64,000 bases of DNA from Cupriavidus numazuensis (GTDB lineage: Bacteria; Pseudomonadota; Gammaproteobacteria; Burkholderiales; Burkholderiaceae), in the NCBI RefSeq assembly GCF_905397435.1, contig NZ_CAJPVI010000017.1, forward strand, positions 86,362 through 150,361. The letters are read 5' to 3'. Made by a program: the position numbers and the translations under genes. Under the pieces are notes generated by a model. That model was not told the DNA's origin. It worked only from the letters and a program-made list of their open reading frames with translations, and did no database searches. Positions 50,804-60,683 of the stretch are shown here, in pieces. Within the stretch, counting starts at the first letter, position 1. Each line of letters opens with the position of its first letter.

Positions 50804-51592
50804 ATGAACGACATCCTCAATCTCGACGGCAAGGTGACGCTGGTCACCGGCGCCGGCCAGGGCGTGGGCGAACAGATCGCCCGTCATTTCTCTGACCACG
50901 GCGCCACCGTGTTCGTGAACGATTTCCACCTCGACCGCGCAGAAGTCGTCGCGCAGTCCATTCGCGATGGCGGTGGCGAGGCCTTCGCGGTGCAGGCCGA
51001 CGTGTCGGACCCGCAGAGCGTGCAGCGCATGATCGCGAAGGCTGGTGAACTCGCCGGCCCCATCGACGTGCTCGTGAACAACGCCGGCAACAACGGTGCC
51101 GCGCCGTCGGCCGATATTCGCAAGCCGTTCTGGGAGCATGGCCGCGAGGTATGGAACAGCGCCATCGAAGTCAACTTCTACGGCGTGATCCACTGCGCCA
51201 GCGCCGTGATCCCGAACATGATCGAGCGCAAGGGTGGCCGCATCATCACGATCATTTCCGACGCGGGCCGCGTAGGCGAGCCGGGCATGGAGGTGTACTC
51301 GGGCGCCAAGGCAGGCGCTGCCGGCTTCATGCGCGGTATTGCCCGCACGCTGGGCCGCCACCACATCACCGCCAACTGCGTGGCGATTTCGGCCACGGCG
51401 ACGCCGTTCACTGAAAAGGCGCTGAATGCCGATCCCGAGCGCCTGAAGAAGATGATGGAGCGCTACGTCATCCGCCGTCCGGGCCGCCCGGACGATGTGG
51501 CGAACATGGCGCTGTTCCTTGCGTCGGATGCCAGCTCGTGGATCACCGGCCAGACCTACGCGGTCAACGGCGGGTTCTCGTTCGGACTGTGA
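50804..51592 (+). CDS. SDR-family 3-hydroxyacyl-CoA dehydrogenase candidate
   Basis: This 262-residue classical SDR has TLVTGAGQGVGEQIARHFSD, the NNAG motif (VLVNNAGNNGAAPS) and the active site IISDAGRVGEPG with Ser and YSGAKAGAAGF with Tyr and Lys. It ends ITGQTYAVNGGFSFGL. Start at 50804 follows CACGGAGACATCAAAC. Its place between thiolase and hydratase genes suggests oxidation of the 3-hydroxyacyl-CoA intermediate. Confidence 0.9.
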   Translation: MNDILNLDGKVTLVTGAGQGVGEQIARHFSDHGATVFVNDFHLDRAEVVAQSIRDGGGEAFAVQADVSDPQSVQRMIAKAGELAGPIDVLVNNAGNNGAAPSADIRKPFWEHGREVWNSAIEVNFYGVIHCASAVIPNMIERKGGRIITIISDAGRVGEPGMEVYSGAKAGAAGFMRGIARTLGRHHITANCVAISATATPFTEKALNADPERLKKMMERYVIRRPGRPDDVANMALFLASDASSWITGQTYAVNGGFSFGL

Positions 51593-51599
51593 GGCCGGT

Positions 51600-52373
51600 A
51601 TGAGCCAGCGCGATCCCTGTGTCATCGTCGAACGGCGCGGCGCATTGCTAATCGTCTCGCTGAACCGGCCGGAAGCGAAGAACGCTGTCGACGGCGCCAC
51701 CGCCGCGCAACTGAATGCCGCGATGGACCTGCTCGACGAGGATGACAATCTGTTCGCCGGCATCCTGACCGGCAATGGTGGCAACTTCTGCACCGGTGGG
51801 GACCTGAAGGCAGCTGCACGCGGGGAACGGCTGAGCACGGACGACCGCGGCCTGTTCGGCCTGTTCGGACGTCCGCCGCGCAAGCCGCTGATCGCGGCGG
51901 TGGAAGGCTATGCCGTCGGCGGCGGCCTGGAGATCTGCCTCGCGTGCGACCTGATCGTGGCGTCGAGCGCCGCGCGGATGGGACTGCCCGAAGTGCGCCA
52001 CAGCGTGATCGCGCTGGGCGGCGGCCTGTTCCGCCTGCCGCGGCGCATCCCGTATCACCTCGCCATGGAACTGGTGCTGAGCGGCGAGATCCGGGATGCC
52101 GCGTTCTTCCAGCAGCACGGCTTGCTGAACCGACTGGTCGAGCCGGGCACAGCCTTGCAGGAGGCGGTGGCACTGGCCGAAGGCCTGCTCGTGAATGCCC
52201 CGCTCGCGCTCGCCGCGAGCAAGGCAGTGATCCAGCGCAGTGCCGACTGGACCGATGAGGAGGCCTGGCAGTTGCAGGCACCGATCGCTGCGCGCGTGCT
52301 CAAGTCCGAGGATCGCCGCGAAGGTTTGGCCGCGTTTGCGGAGAAACGCAAGCCGCAATGGAAGGGCCGCTGA
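51600..52373 (+). CDS. enoyl-CoA hydratase/isomerase family protein
   Basis: This 257-residue crotonase has LIVSLNRPEAKNAVDGATAA, the oxyanion-hole block NGGNFCTGGDLKAAARGE, and KPLIAAVEGYAVGGGLEICL with LACDLIVASSAARMGLPEV. The catalytic-loop Glu is present in LPEVRHSV, while the first Glu position (GGGLEI) is retained. It would hydrate the enoyl-CoA made by the ligase. It begins eight bases after the SDR gene, completing the operon. Confidence 0.9.
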   Translation: MSQRDPCVIVERRGALLIVSLNRPEAKNAVDGATAAQLNAAMDLLDEDDNLFAGILTGNGGNFCTGGDLKAAARGERLSTDDRGLFGLFGRPPRKPLIAAVEGYAVGGGLEICLACDLIVASSAARMGLPEVRHSVIALGGGLFRLPRRIPYHLAMELVLSGEIRDAAFFQQHGLLNRLVEPGTALQEAVALAEGLLVNAPLALAASKAVIQRSADWTDEEAWQLQAPIAARVLKSEDRREGLAAFAEKRKPQWKGR

Positions 52374-52435
52374 GCGGACTTTGAATCGCGTTACCACTCA
52401 TGCCCTCAGGCGAGGGTGGTGACGCGCCTTCGCCT

Positions 52436-53695
52436 TCAGGCAGACAGCTTGCCCATGGGAACATCCGGGTCGGCAAGTCGCTTCGCATCTACTTGCTTGC
52501 CCTGCTCGATCAGCCTGCGCGCGAAACGGAGGTCACGGGCGGCATTGGCGCCCAGCGCGGCCTTGATGATCTCGCCCTCGAGGTAGAACAGCATGAAGCT
52601 GTTGTCTCCCGGCATGCCGCGCGTCACCATGCGGTGCGAGGGCAGGGGGACGCCATAGATCTGCAGGTTCATATCGTACTGGTCTGACCAGAACCACGGC
52701 AGCGGCTGATAGACGACCGGCAAGCCCAGTGCGGCGCGTGCGGCGGCGATACCTTGCTCCTGCGCGTTTTGCCACGATTCCAGCCGCAAGCGGCGGCCTG
52801 CCCACGGGTTTGGCGTCACGGCGACATCGCCTGCGGCAAAGATGTCAGCGTCTGACGTGCAGCAGCGCTCGTCGACAACCACGCCACCGTCGCAATCCAG
52901 CCCTGCGTCACGCGCCAGATCATCATTCGGCACCAGGCCTACACCCGCGACGATTGCATTGCAAGTTAGCGTGTCCCCATCTGCAAGCGTCAGGACGGAT
53001 CGTCCGTCCGTACTTCGGGCGATGCCGGAGAGATGGGTGCCAAGCCTGACGCGCACGCCATGCGTGGCATGCAGTCCAAGCAGATGCTCCGAGATCTCCG
53101 GGGGCACGGAACGTTCGCACAGCCGGCCTTGTGCCTCGAGCACCGTCACCTCGGCGCCTTTCTGGCGCGCCGTGGCGGCAACTTCGAGCCCGATCCAGCC
53201 GCCGCCGACTACGGCCACACTGCGGCCCGGTCGAAACTCCTTTGCCAGCGACTGCGCGTCGCCGATCGTGCGTAATGTATGGATGCGTGTCTGATCGGCA
53301 CCCGGGACAGTAAGCTTGCGAGCGCGGCCGCCGGTACAGAGGATCAGCTTGTCGTAAGGCAGCGTCGTGCCATCGCTGATTTCCAGCCGTTTCGCACGGC
53401 GGTCGATGCGGTTCACCCGTGTGTCCGGCCGCCACTCCAGCCCGAGGGCGTCGAACGCTTGCGGCTTCTGCAGCCACGTGCTGGCAGGCTCGGCCTCTCC
53501 TGCCAGCACGGCCTTGGACAATGGCGGTCGCTCATACGGAGGATGGCTTTCATCACCGATCAGCACGAGCCTGCCAGTGAAGCCTTCCTGGCGTAGCGTC
53601 TGCGCGGTCCAGCTGCCGGCCTGGCCTGCGCCAACGATGACAATCGTGCCGATCGGAAAGTTGTTGGTCGCGCTGTCTGGTTGTTCGGCATTCAT
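52436..53695 (-). CDS. ferredoxin reductase of the Rieske oxygenase system
   Basis: This 419-residue FAD/NADH protein belongs to the oxygenase-coupled reductase group. It has FAD motif IVIVGAGQAGSWTAQTLRQE, the ESHPPYERPPLSKAVL block, NAD motif VAVVGGGWIGLEVAATARQK and the FAD-binding DIFAAGDVAVTPN segment. It would pass electrons from NADH to the adjacent Rieske ferredoxin. Start at 53695 follows CAGAGGAGATCCGC. It is the last gene of the oxygenase operon and is convergent with the hydratase gene. Confidence 0.92.
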   Translation of the reverse strand: MNAEQPDSATNNFPIGTIVIVGAGQAGSWTAQTLRQEGFTGRLVLIGDESHPPYERPPLSKAVLAGEAEPASTWLQKPQAFDALGLEWRPDTRVNRIDRRAKRLEISDGTTLPYDKLILCTGGRARKLTVPGADQTRIHTLRTIGDAQSLAKEFRPGRSVAVVGGGWIGLEVAATARQKGAEVTVLEAQGRLCERSVPPEISEHLLGLHATHGVRVRLGTHLSGIARSTDGRSVLTLADGDTLTCNAIVAGVGLVPNDDLARDAGLDCDGGVVVDERCCTSDADIFAAGDVAVTPNPWAGRRLRLESWQNAQEQGIAAARAALGLPVVYQPLPWFWSDQYDMNLQIYGVPLPSHRMVTRGMPGDNSFMLFYLEGEIIKAALGANAARDLRFARRLIEQGKQVDAKRLADPDVPMGKLSA

Positions 53696-53729
53696 GCGGA
53701 TCTCCTCTGCTTCCTTGGCGCAGGGCGTG

Positions 53730-54044
53730 TCAGCCAAGGTCCAGGAAGACCTTGCCGCCCTCGATCCGGACCGGATAGGTTCGGATGCCCTCGGTCAGCG
53801 GCGCGCACATGGCGGCGCCGTTGCGGATGTCGAACCTGCCTTGGTGAAGCGGGCATTCGATCTCGTGTCCTTCAAGAAAGCCTTCGCACAGACGAGCGTG
53901 GCCATGCGTGCAGATGTTGTCGGTCGCGTAGACGTCGCCGTCCACGCCATACAGCGCGATTTCCTTGCCTTGCACGGCCACGGCGATCACGTCGTCCTGC
54001 GGCACGCCGGACAGCGTGGCGGCCTCGATCCAGGTTTCCGTCAT
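53730..54044 (-). CDS. Rieske-type [2Fe-2S] ferredoxin
   Basis: This 104-residue protein has the Rieske ligands Cys45-x-His47 in [10 protein letters not shown] and Cys64-x2-His67 in [15 protein letters not shown]. It is a stand-alone electron carrier between reductase and terminal oxygenase. Its gene lies 12 bases behind the beta subunit gene and 34 bases ahead of the reductase gene, showing a single operon. No membrane segment is present. Confidence 0.94.
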   Translation of the reverse strand: MTETWIEAATLSGVPQDDVIAVAVQGKEIALYGVDGDVYATDNICTHGHARLCEGFLEGHEIECPLHQGRFDIRNGAAMCAPLTEGIRTYPVRIEGGKVFLDLG

Positions 54045-54056
54045 GAGGGTTCCTTG

Positions 54057-54527
54057 TCAGATGGGGTAGATCAGCGAGTTGGGGATCATCTCGCTATCGA
54101 ACACGCAGAGGCGGGACGCGAATTTCCAGCCTTCGGCTGTCCGGACGATGGTGTCGAGATAGCGGCCGACGTTGTACACATCGCTCATCTGGTCGGGCTT
54201 GGTGCGAAGCACGGCATAGTTCGTCTCCGCGACGATCCTCTCGCCGCTGGCTTCGCGGATCAGGGGCGTCCCGACGATGTGGCGCTGATAGTAGGGATCG
54301 TGAAACAGGGTCTCGCGAATGCCATAGATGCGGTCCTTGAGCATGCCTTTGCCTTCGAGCGAGAGCGTGGCGAGTGGCAAGCCACGCTCGTGGTTCTCGC
54401 GGGGCTGGACGCGATAGAGGCAGTCGTCGGTGAAGAAATCCGGCCAGCGGTCCCAATCGCCGGTGTCCACGGCGTGGGTGTAGTCGGCGTAGAGGCCGAG
54501 CAGCGCGTAGTAGTCAGTGAAGTTCAT
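54057..54527 (-). CDS. nagH: aromatic-ring hydroxylase beta subunit (salicylate 5-hydroxylase NagH-like)
   Basis: This 156-residue small subunit shares the NTF2-like fold of ring-hydroxylating oxygenases. It has [60 protein letters not shown] and the end [16 protein letters not shown], which resemble NagH of naphthalene/salicylate degraders. It has a structural role next to the catalytic alpha subunit. Four bases separate it from the alpha gene. The NagH identity is from memory of the family, not an alignment run. Confidence 0.85.
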   Translation of the reverse strand: MNFTDYYALLGLYADYTHAVDTGDWDRWPDFFTDDCLYRVQPRENHERGLPLATLSLEGKGMLKDRIYGIRETLFHDPYYQRHIVGTPLIREASGERIVAETNYAVLRTKPDQMSDVYNVGRYLDTIVRTAEGWKFASRLCVFDSEMIPNSLIYPI

Positions 54528-54531
54528 GGCG

Positions 54532-55785
54532 TCAAACCTCCATCACCTTGCGCCAGTAGGCGTACAGGCCGCGGATCAGTGTTTCGGTGACCATGTGGTC
54601 GGTGTTCTCGGCAGTCTTGCCCCCCAGTTCGGCGATCACGCAATGCCATGGCTTCTGCGAGAAGCCTTCCTGCGAGCATTCGATCGCTTCGCCATCGTCG
54701 GCTGACACGAAGCCTGCAGGGCCGAACAGATTGGCCTGACGCAGGCGGCGCCGTGTCATCTCCTCCGTGTCATCCTCGAAGCCGAAGTGCGTCCACACGA
54801 AGTCGAACGAGTCGGGGCCATTGGGCTGGATATGGCGCGTGGAAACCGAGTTGACCTGTTGCTGGAAGATCACGCTCGGGAAAACGGTCATCATCACAGC
54901 AGTGGGTTCGCCCCACCATGGTTCGTGGACGATGTCGAGGATCCGCTCGTCGTTCAGCGCCATCTGGTCCTTGAAGCTCGATACGCCCGACGTCACGTCG
55001 CTCTTGCCGCCCTGGCCGCGCGTCGACACCATCGCCGCATGGCGGAACGCGTCATCCATGACGAGCCGCGACTTGTTGTCCGCGCGCCAGAGGCCGAACG
55101 TGACAAACCAGGTGTGCAGCAGTCCGGGGTGATAGGGGTCCTTGATGTTCTCCTGCATCAGTTTCCAGTTGCCCGGAATGCGCTGCTTGTTGTAGCCGAG
55201 CACCTTCAGCTTGCGGCCATTGAACAGGCGGTCGAAGTAGCCGAGGATGTCCGGCCCGAGATAGTCCTCGAGCGGCTCGACGTCGTGGTCGAACGAGGCG
55301 AACACGACCCCGCCACGCGTCGCAACCTTCAGTTGCGTCAACCCGTGCTCCTGCGGCTTGAAATCGGGCGGCATGCCGCCGTTGACCTTTCCGTCCTGCT
55401 TGACGCCGCGGCGCAGTGGCACACCCTGCAGATTGCCTTTCAGGTCATAGTTCCACTGGTGGTACGGGCAATGGAAGTCCTTCCGGTTTCCGCTTCGCTC
55501 CCTGCAGAACTTCATGCCGCGATGGGCGCAGACGTTTTCGACGACGTTGATGTCGCCATCCTTGTCGCGCACCAGGATCACGGACCGTTCGCCCACCGTG
55601 GTGCGCTTGAAGTCGCCTGGGTTCGGAATCTCGGCCTCAAGCCCAACGTAGTTCCAGTGACCCTGGTAGAAGCAGCGTTCGAGTTCACGCTGGTATAGCT
55701 GGGCATCCGTGTAGACGCGGAAGGGGATGCGGCTGATGCTGTCGTCAGCCCACACCGGACCAGCCTGGGACGAGTCGGTTCGCAT
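54532..55785 (-). CDS. nagG: aromatic-ring hydroxylase alpha subunit (salicylate 5-hydroxylase NagG-like)
   Basis: This 417-residue catalytic subunit has a Rieske centre (Cys86, His88 in [11 protein letters not shown]; Cys106, His109 in [12 protein letters not shown]). Its mononuclear iron site in [20 protein letters not shown] supplies two His and an Asp. The surrounding text ([31 protein letters not shown]) is close to NagG, which hydroxylates salicylate to gentisate. The start at 55785 follows ACGGAGACAACC. Related substrates such as anthranilate or chlorosalicylate remain possible. The NahR-like gene is divergent. Confidence 0.88.
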   Translation of the reverse strand: MRTDSSQAGPVWADDSISRIPFRVYTDAQLYQRELERCFYQGHWNYVGLEAEIPNPGDFKRTTVGERSVILVRDKDGDINVVENVCAHRGMKFCRERSGNRKDFHCPYHQWNYDLKGNLQGVPLRRGVKQDGKVNGGMPPDFKPQEHGLTQLKVATRGGVVFASFDHDVEPLEDYLGPDILGYFDRLFNGRKLKVLGYNKQRIPGNWKLMQENIKDPYHPGLLHTWFVTFGLWRADNKSRLVMDDAFRHAAMVSTRGQGGKSDVTSGVSSFKDQMALNDERILDIVHEPWWGEPTAVMMTVFPSVIFQQQVNSVSTRHIQPNGPDSFDFVWTHFGFEDDTEEMTRRRLRQANLFGPAGFVSADDGEAIECSQEGFSQKPWHCVIAELGGKTAENTDHMVTETLIRGLYAYWRKVMEV

Positions 55786-55862
55786 GGTTGTCTCCGTATT
55801 GCTTTCCGTATGGGAAGGATCATGGAGCGCCGTGCAAAATAAACCAATAGAATCTGGCCTAT

Positions 55863-55884
55863 ATTCAATATTCACAGAATCAAT
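55863..55884. promoter_or_regulatory. possible NahR/LysR-type site in the nagG promoter
   Basis: ATTCAA (55863-55868) and ATTCAC (55870-55875) followed by AGAATCAAT recall the ATTCAC-type half-sites used by NahR/NagR. The region lies about 85-100 bases ahead of nagG and just upstream of the divergent regulator gene. The match to the published consensus is only partial. Confidence 0.4.
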
Positions 55885-55893
55885 AAGGCTTTC

Positions 55894-56796
55894 ATGGAGC
55901 TGAAAGACGTCGATCTGAACCTGCTGGTTGTGTTTGAGCAATTGCTGCGGCAGGGCACGGTTTCTGGGGCCGCCAAGGCCATGAACCTCAGCCAGCCGGC
56001 CGTGAGCAATGCGCTGGCGCGATTGCGCGCGCTGTTGGGGGATCAGTTATTTGTGCGGAGCAGCAAGGGCATGCTGCCAACGCCGCTCGCGCTGGAGTTG
56101 GCTAAGCCAATCAGCTTTGCGCTGGAGTCACTGCAGGCGACGCTGAGCCAGAAGCGCAGCTTCGACCCCGAGCACAGCGCCCGCGCGTTCCGTGTCGCGA
56201 TGACCGATATTGGTGAGGTGCATTTCATTCCGCCTTTGATGGGCGCGCTTGGACAACGCGCACCTGGCGTGACGCTGTCGACCGTGCGCAATACGGCGGT
56301 GGACCTCGCGGCGGACATGAGTCAGGGGAAGATCGATCTGGCGGTCGGCCACCTTCCGGAACTCGGCAGCGGGTTCTTTCAACGGCGCCTGTTCCGACAG
56401 CGCTATGTTTGCCTGTTCCGCCCCGGCCATGCGCTGGACAAGAAGAAGATCAGCATGCGGGACTTCGAAGCGGCGGAACACGTGGTGGTCACGGCAGCGG
56501 GCACGGGGCACGCCCGAAATGACGAGATACTTGCCGAAGCGGGCGTGAACCGCCGGGTTCGCCTGCGCGTACCGCATTTCGTGGCACTGGCGGACATCAT
56601 CGCCACCACTGATCTGGTAGCCACGGTGACCTGGACGTTTGCGGAACGATGTGCCCGGTATTTCGGGCTCAAATATGTCAGCCACCCGTTTGCGCTGCCG
56701 GAGATACAGATCAATCTGTTCTGGCATGCCAGGTACCACCACGACCCGGCAAACCAGTGGCTGCGCAATCAGTTTGTTGAGCTGTTCGCGGATTAG
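55894..56796 (+). CDS. LysR-family regulator of NahR/NagR type
   Basis: This 300-residue regulator begins MELKDVDLNLLVVFEQLLRQ and has AMNLSQPAVSNALARLRALL as helix-turn-helix. The effector part has FRVAMTDIGEVHFIPPLM, KIDLAVGHLPELGSGFFQRR and LPEIQINLFWHARYHHDPAN. These run parallel to NahR, the salicylate-responsive activator. It is divergent from the oxygenase operon and is likely to activate it with salicylate or a similar acid as inducer. Confidence 0.9.
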   Translation: MELKDVDLNLLVVFEQLLRQGTVSGAAKAMNLSQPAVSNALARLRALLGDQLFVRSSKGMLPTPLALELAKPISFALESLQATLSQKRSFDPEHSARAFRVAMTDIGEVHFIPPLMGALGQRAPGVTLSTVRNTAVDLAADMSQGKIDLAVGHLPELGSGFFQRRLFRQRYVCLFRPGHALDKKKISMRDFEAAEHVVVTAAGTGHARNDEILAEAGVNRRVRLRVPHFVALADIIATTDLVATVTWTFAERCARYFGLKYVSHPFALPEIQINLFWHARYHHDPANQWLRNQFVELFAD

Positions 56797-56809
56797 ATAT
56801 GGAAAAGCA

Positions 56810-56841
56810 GCAGGCAGCCAGCTAATACGCTGGCTGCCTGC
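56810..56841. terminator. strong hairpin between convergent LysR and pyc genes
   Basis: GCAGGCAGCCAGC (56810-56822) is followed by TAATAC and the perfect complement GCTGGCTGCCTGC (56829-56841). On the minus strand the hairpin is followed by a short TTTT stretch, so it should end transcripts of the pyruvate carboxylase gene, and may also stop transcripts from the LysR side. Confidence 0.75.
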
Positions 56842-56850
56842 CATCCAGGG

Positions 56851-59800
56851 TTAATCCGTTCCCTTCAGCTCGATCAGCAAGTCCTTCGCCGACACCCGGT
56901 CACCAGACTTCACATGCACGGCGGCGATCTCGCAGTCGCGCTCAGCCGCGATGTGGGTTTCCATCTTCATGGCTTCCAGCGCGATCAGCGTCGTCCCGGC
57001 CGCCACGCGTTGGCCCGGCTGGACCGCTACGGTCACGATCGAGCCTGGCATCGGCGCGGCGATGTGCAGCGGATTCTCGGGGTCGGCAACCGGACGGCTG
57101 TGGCGCGACGTGCCGGCCTGCACGGTGCTGCGCTGCTCGATCACCGCCGTACGCGACTGCCCGTTCAGTTCGAACTGGACCTTGATGTTGCCCTCTTCGG
57201 CGTCGGCATGCGTGCCCTGCAGCGAGACCAGCAATGTCTTGCCCGGCTCGATGTCGATGCCCACTTCTTCCTGCGGCTGCAGGCCGTAAAGGAAGGCCGG
57301 CGTCGGCACCACCGAGGTATCGCTGTAGGTGCGCACGTGCGCGTGATAGGCGACGGCCTGCTTGGGATACATCAGGTACGACGCCAGTTGACGGTCGTCG
57401 ACTGGCTGTTCGCAAGCCGCGCTAGCTTCGGCGCGTGCTGCGTCGAGGTCAACCGCCGGGATCTGGTCGCCCGGGCGGTAAGGCGCGGGCGGCTCGCCGC
57501 GCAGCACCTTGCGCGACAGTTCCGCGGGGAACCCATCGGGCGGGAAGCCCAGCTCGCCCTTGAACAGCGAGACCACCGATTCAGGAAACGCAATGTCCTT
57601 CGCCGGATCACAAACATCGGCCGCGCTCATGTCATTGGCGACCATCATCAGCGCCATGTCGCCGACCACCTTGGAAGTCGGCGTCACCTTCACGATATCG
57701 CCGAACATCTTGTTGACATCGGCGTAAGCGCGCGACACCTCGGTCCAGCGATGCTCGATGCCAAGCGAACGCGCCTGCTCGCGCAGGTTGGTGTACTGGC
57801 CGCCGGGCATTTCGTGGCGGTAGACATCGGCCGTACCGGCGCGGATCTCCGACTCGAACGGCGCGTAGTAGCGACGCACGCCTTCCCAGTACATCGACGC
57901 CTCGTGCAGCCGCTCCAGGCTCAGTCCGGGATCGCGCTCGCTGCCGGCCAGCGCTGCCGCGATGCTCGACAGGTTCGGTTGCGATGTCAGTCCGCTCATC
58001 GCATCGAGCGCACCATCCACCGCATCGCAGCCCGCCTCGATGGCGGCCAGCGCGGATGCGGCCGAGATGCCGCTGGTGTCATGCGTGTGGAAGTGCACGG
58101 GCAGGCCGGTCTCTTCCTTGAGTGCCTTGACCAGCGCGGCCGCGGCCTGCGGACGGCAGATGCCTGCCATGTCCTTGATGCCCAGCACATGCACGCCGGC
58201 CTGCTTCAGCTCGCGCGCGATGCCGACGTAATACTTCAGGTCGTACTTGGGACGGGAGCCGTCGAAGATGTCGCCGGTGTAGCAGATCGCGCCTTCGCAC
58301 AGCGCGCCGCTTTCGCCCACGGCATCGATGGCCACGCGCATATTGCGCACCCAGTTCAGGGAATCGAACACGCGGAACACGTCCACGCCGGCGCTGGCGG
58401 CCTGGCGCACGAAGAACTTCACCACGTTGTCCGCGTAATTGGTGTAGCCGACCGCATTCGAGCCGCGCAGCAGCATCTGGAACAGGATGTTCGGCACCCG
58501 CTCGCGCAATTGCTCAAGACGCTGCCACGGGTCTTCCTTCAGGAAGCGCAGGGCCACATCGAACGTCGCACCACCCCAGCACTCCATCGAGAACAGCTGC
58601 GGCAGCTCGCGCGCGTAGAACGGCGCGATCGGCAGCATGTCGGCGGTGCGCATGCGCGTGGCGAACAGGGACTGGTGCGCATCGCGCATCGTCGTGTCGG
58701 TTAGCAGCACCCGCTTCTGCTCGAGCATCCATTGCGAGAACTTTTCCGCACCAAGCTCGCGCAGCAGATCGCGCGTGCCGGTCGGCAGCGGGCTCGTGGC
58801 GTCCACTGCGGGGAGCACCGGCGCGGGCAGCGGCAACGACGGCAGCGAGCGGCCGGTCATTTCGGGATGGCCATTGACGCATACATCGCCGAGATAGTGC
58901 AGCAGCTTGGTCGCGCGATCCTGTCGCTTGGTGAAGGCGAGCAGTTCTGGCGTCTTGTCGATAAAGCGCGTGGTGACGTCGCCGGCCTTGAACGACGGAT
59001 GGTTGATGACGTTTTCGAGGAACTGCAGGTTGGACGCCACGCCGCGGATGCGGAACTCGCGCAGCGCGCGGTCCATGCGCCGGATCGACTCGGGAGCGGT
59101 TGGTGCCCAGGTCGTGACCTTGACCAGCAGCGAATCGTAGTACGGCGTGATCACCGCGCCACCGTACGCCGTGCCGGCATCGAGTCGCACGCCGAAGCCA
59201 GCGGCGCTGCGGTACGCGGACAACCGGCCATAGTCGGGCAGGAAGCCGTTCTCGGGATCCTCGGTGGTGATCCGGCATTGGAGCGCATGCCCGTTCAGCG
59301 AAATGCCCGCTTGTTCTGGCACGCCCGCGGCACGCACCACGATCTTGCCGTCGGCATCGCGCGTGTTCTCGGTCATGCCGATATGGCCGCCTTCGGTGAT
59401 GCGGATCTGCGCCTTGACGATATCGACGCCGGTGACCATCTCGGTGACCGTGTGCTCGACCTGGATGCGCGGATTGACTTCGATGAAGTAGAACTGGCCG
59501 GAGTCGGCATCCATCAGGAATTCGATCGTGCCGGCGTGCGTGTAGCCGACCGCGCGCATCAGCCGCATCGCCGCATCGCACAGCGCTGCGCGGCCGGCGT
59601 CGTCGAGGTACGGCGCAGGCGCGCGCTCCACCACCTTCTGGTTGCGCCGCTGCACGGTACAGTCGCGCTCGTACAGGTGCACCAGGTTGCCATGCGTGTC
59701 GCCGAGCGCCTGCACTTCGACGTGGCGTGCATTGCGTACCAGTTTCTCGACGTAGACCTCATCGTTGCCGAACGCGGCCAGCGCCTCGCGCCTTGCGGCC

Positions 59801-60360
59801 GGCAGCAACGTTTCGAGATCCTGTTCGTTCTCCAGCATACGCATGCCACGCCCGCCACCGCCCCAGCTCGCCTTGAGCATCAGCGGATAGCCGATGCCGG
59901 CTGCCAGGCGCTTGCATGCGTCCAGATCTTGCGGCAACGGGTCGGTGGCCGGCATCACCGGCACACCCGCCTCGATTGCGGCATTGCGCGCCGCGACCTT
60001 GTTGCCGAGCTTGCGCATCACATCCGGCGACGGGCCGATCCAGCGGATGCCGGCGTCCATCACGGCTTGCGCGAAATCGGGGTTCTCCGAGAGGAAGCCG
60101 TAGCCCGGGTGGATGGCGTCGACCTTCGCCTGCCGTGCGATGCGCAGGATGTCGTCGATATCGAGGTAGGCCGCCAGCGGCTTCTTGCCCTCGCCGACCA
60201 GGTAGCTTTCATCCGCCTTGAAGCGATGGAGCGCGAGCCGGTCTTCCTTCGAATAGATGGCGACCGTCCGGATGTTCATCTCGGCGGCAGCCCGCATCAC
60301 GCGAATCGCGATTTCTGATCGGTTGGCAATCAGCAGGGATTTGATTGGAGCGTAGTTCAT
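56851..60360 (-). CDS. pyc: pyruvate carboxylase
   Basis: This 1169-residue multidomain enzyme carboxylates pyruvate to oxaloacetate with ATP, bicarbonate and biotin. Residues 1-450 form biotin carboxylase (SLLIANRSEIAIRVMRAAAE, HPGYGFLSENPDFAQ, ATP-grasp KASWGGGGRGMRML). About 540-830 is the carboxyltransferase barrel (LLTDTTMRDAHQSLFATRMR, FSMECWGGATFDVALRF). The final 80 residues are the biotin carrier with Lys1132 in ALEAMKMETHIAA. All parts are intact. The start at 60360 gives MNYAPIKSLLIANR. It replenishes the TCA cycle, fitting growth on acids that yield pyruvate. Confidence 0.96.
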   Translation of the reverse strand: MNYAPIKSLLIANRSEIAIRVMRAAAEMNIRTVAIYSKEDRLALHRFKADESYLVGEGKKPLAAYLDIDDILRIARQAKVDAIHPGYGFLSENPDFAQAVMDAGIRWIGPSPDVMRKLGNKVAARNAAIEAGVPVMPATDPLPQDLDACKRLAAGIGYPLMLKASWGGGGRGMRMLENEQDLETLLPAARREALAAFGNDEVYVEKLVRNARHVEVQALGDTHGNLVHLYERDCTVQRRNQKVVERAPAPYLDDAGRAALCDAAMRLMRAVGYTHAGTIEFLMDADSGQFYFIEVNPRIQVEHTVTEMVTGVDIVKAQIRITEGGHIGMTENTRDADGKIVVRAAGVPEQAGISLNGHALQCRITTEDPENGFLPDYGRLSAYRSAAGFGVRLDAGTAYGGAVITPYYDSLLVKVTTWAPTAPESIRRMDRALREFRIRGVASNLQFLENVINHPSFKAGDVTTRFIDKTPELLAFTKRQDRATKLLHYLGDVCVNGHPEMTGRSLPSLPLPAPVLPAVDATSPLPTGTRDLLRELGAEKFSQWMLEQKRVLLTDTTMRDAHQSLFATRMRTADMLPIAPFYARELPQLFSMECWGGATFDVALRFLKEDPWQRLEQLRERVPNILFQMLLRGSNAVGYTNYADNVVKFFVRQAASAGVDVFRVFDSLNWVRNMRVAIDAVGESGALCEGAICYTGDIFDGSRPKYDLKYYVGIARELKQAGVHVLGIKDMAGICRPQAAAALVKALKEETGLPVHFHTHDTSGISAASALAAIEAGCDAVDGALDAMSGLTSQPNLSSIAAALAGSERDPGLSLERLHEASMYWEGVRRYYAPFESEIRAGTADVYRHEMPGGQYTNLREQARSLGIEHRWTEVSRAYADVNKMFGDIVKVTPTSKVVGDMALMMVANDMSAADVCDPAKDIAFPESVVSLFKGELGFPPDGFPAELSRKVLRGEPPAPYRPGDQIPAVDLDAARAEASAACEQPVDDRQLASYLMYPKQAVAYHAHVRTYSDTSVVPTPAFLYGLQPQEEVGIDIEPGKTLLVSLQGTHADAEEGNIKVQFELNGQSRTAVIEQRSTVQAGTSRHSRPVADPENPLHIAAPMPGSIVTVAVQPGQRVAAGTTLIALEAMKMETHIAAERDCEIAAVHVKSGDRVSAKDLLIELKGTD

Positions 60361-60683
60361 AGCGCACAAAGGAAGGGGCGGCCAGGGTTGAGGTGGCCCA
60401 TCATGGTCAATTGGGTGCGGTGCCTCGTCCCGGGGGGACGAGTAGGCGAAGGCCGGTCGGGGACTAGCGCAAGAAGCAGGCCAACGCCCGCTGCAATCAA
60501 AGCTCCTTGATTTCTATGGTTTTTTTGGCAGGTGTGCGCTTTGCGGTTTCGTCAATGAAATGCACGGTTTCACTGTTGAAATTGAACACTCCGCCAACGT
60601 TACCCGGTTACTTTAGAATTGGGCGGCACGCGGTGCTACCTCATCGCGGGGTGCCGATTCATCGTCTCGCCGGCCTGATCCCG
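60361..60683. other. 323-base gap upstream of pyc and the livK remnant
   Basis: The region must hold the pyc promoter on the minus strand and the old promoter of the livK remnant on the plus strand. It is AT-richer around 60500-60620. TTTCA-CTGT-TGAAA (about 60567-60580) is a small inverted repeat. No gene is recognised; a plus-strand frame that extends the remnant upstream looks non-coding. Confidence 0.4.

Noticed and set aside
56914..58704. 596-codon plus-strand frame
   Set aside because: Antisense to pyruvate carboxylase; no independent support.
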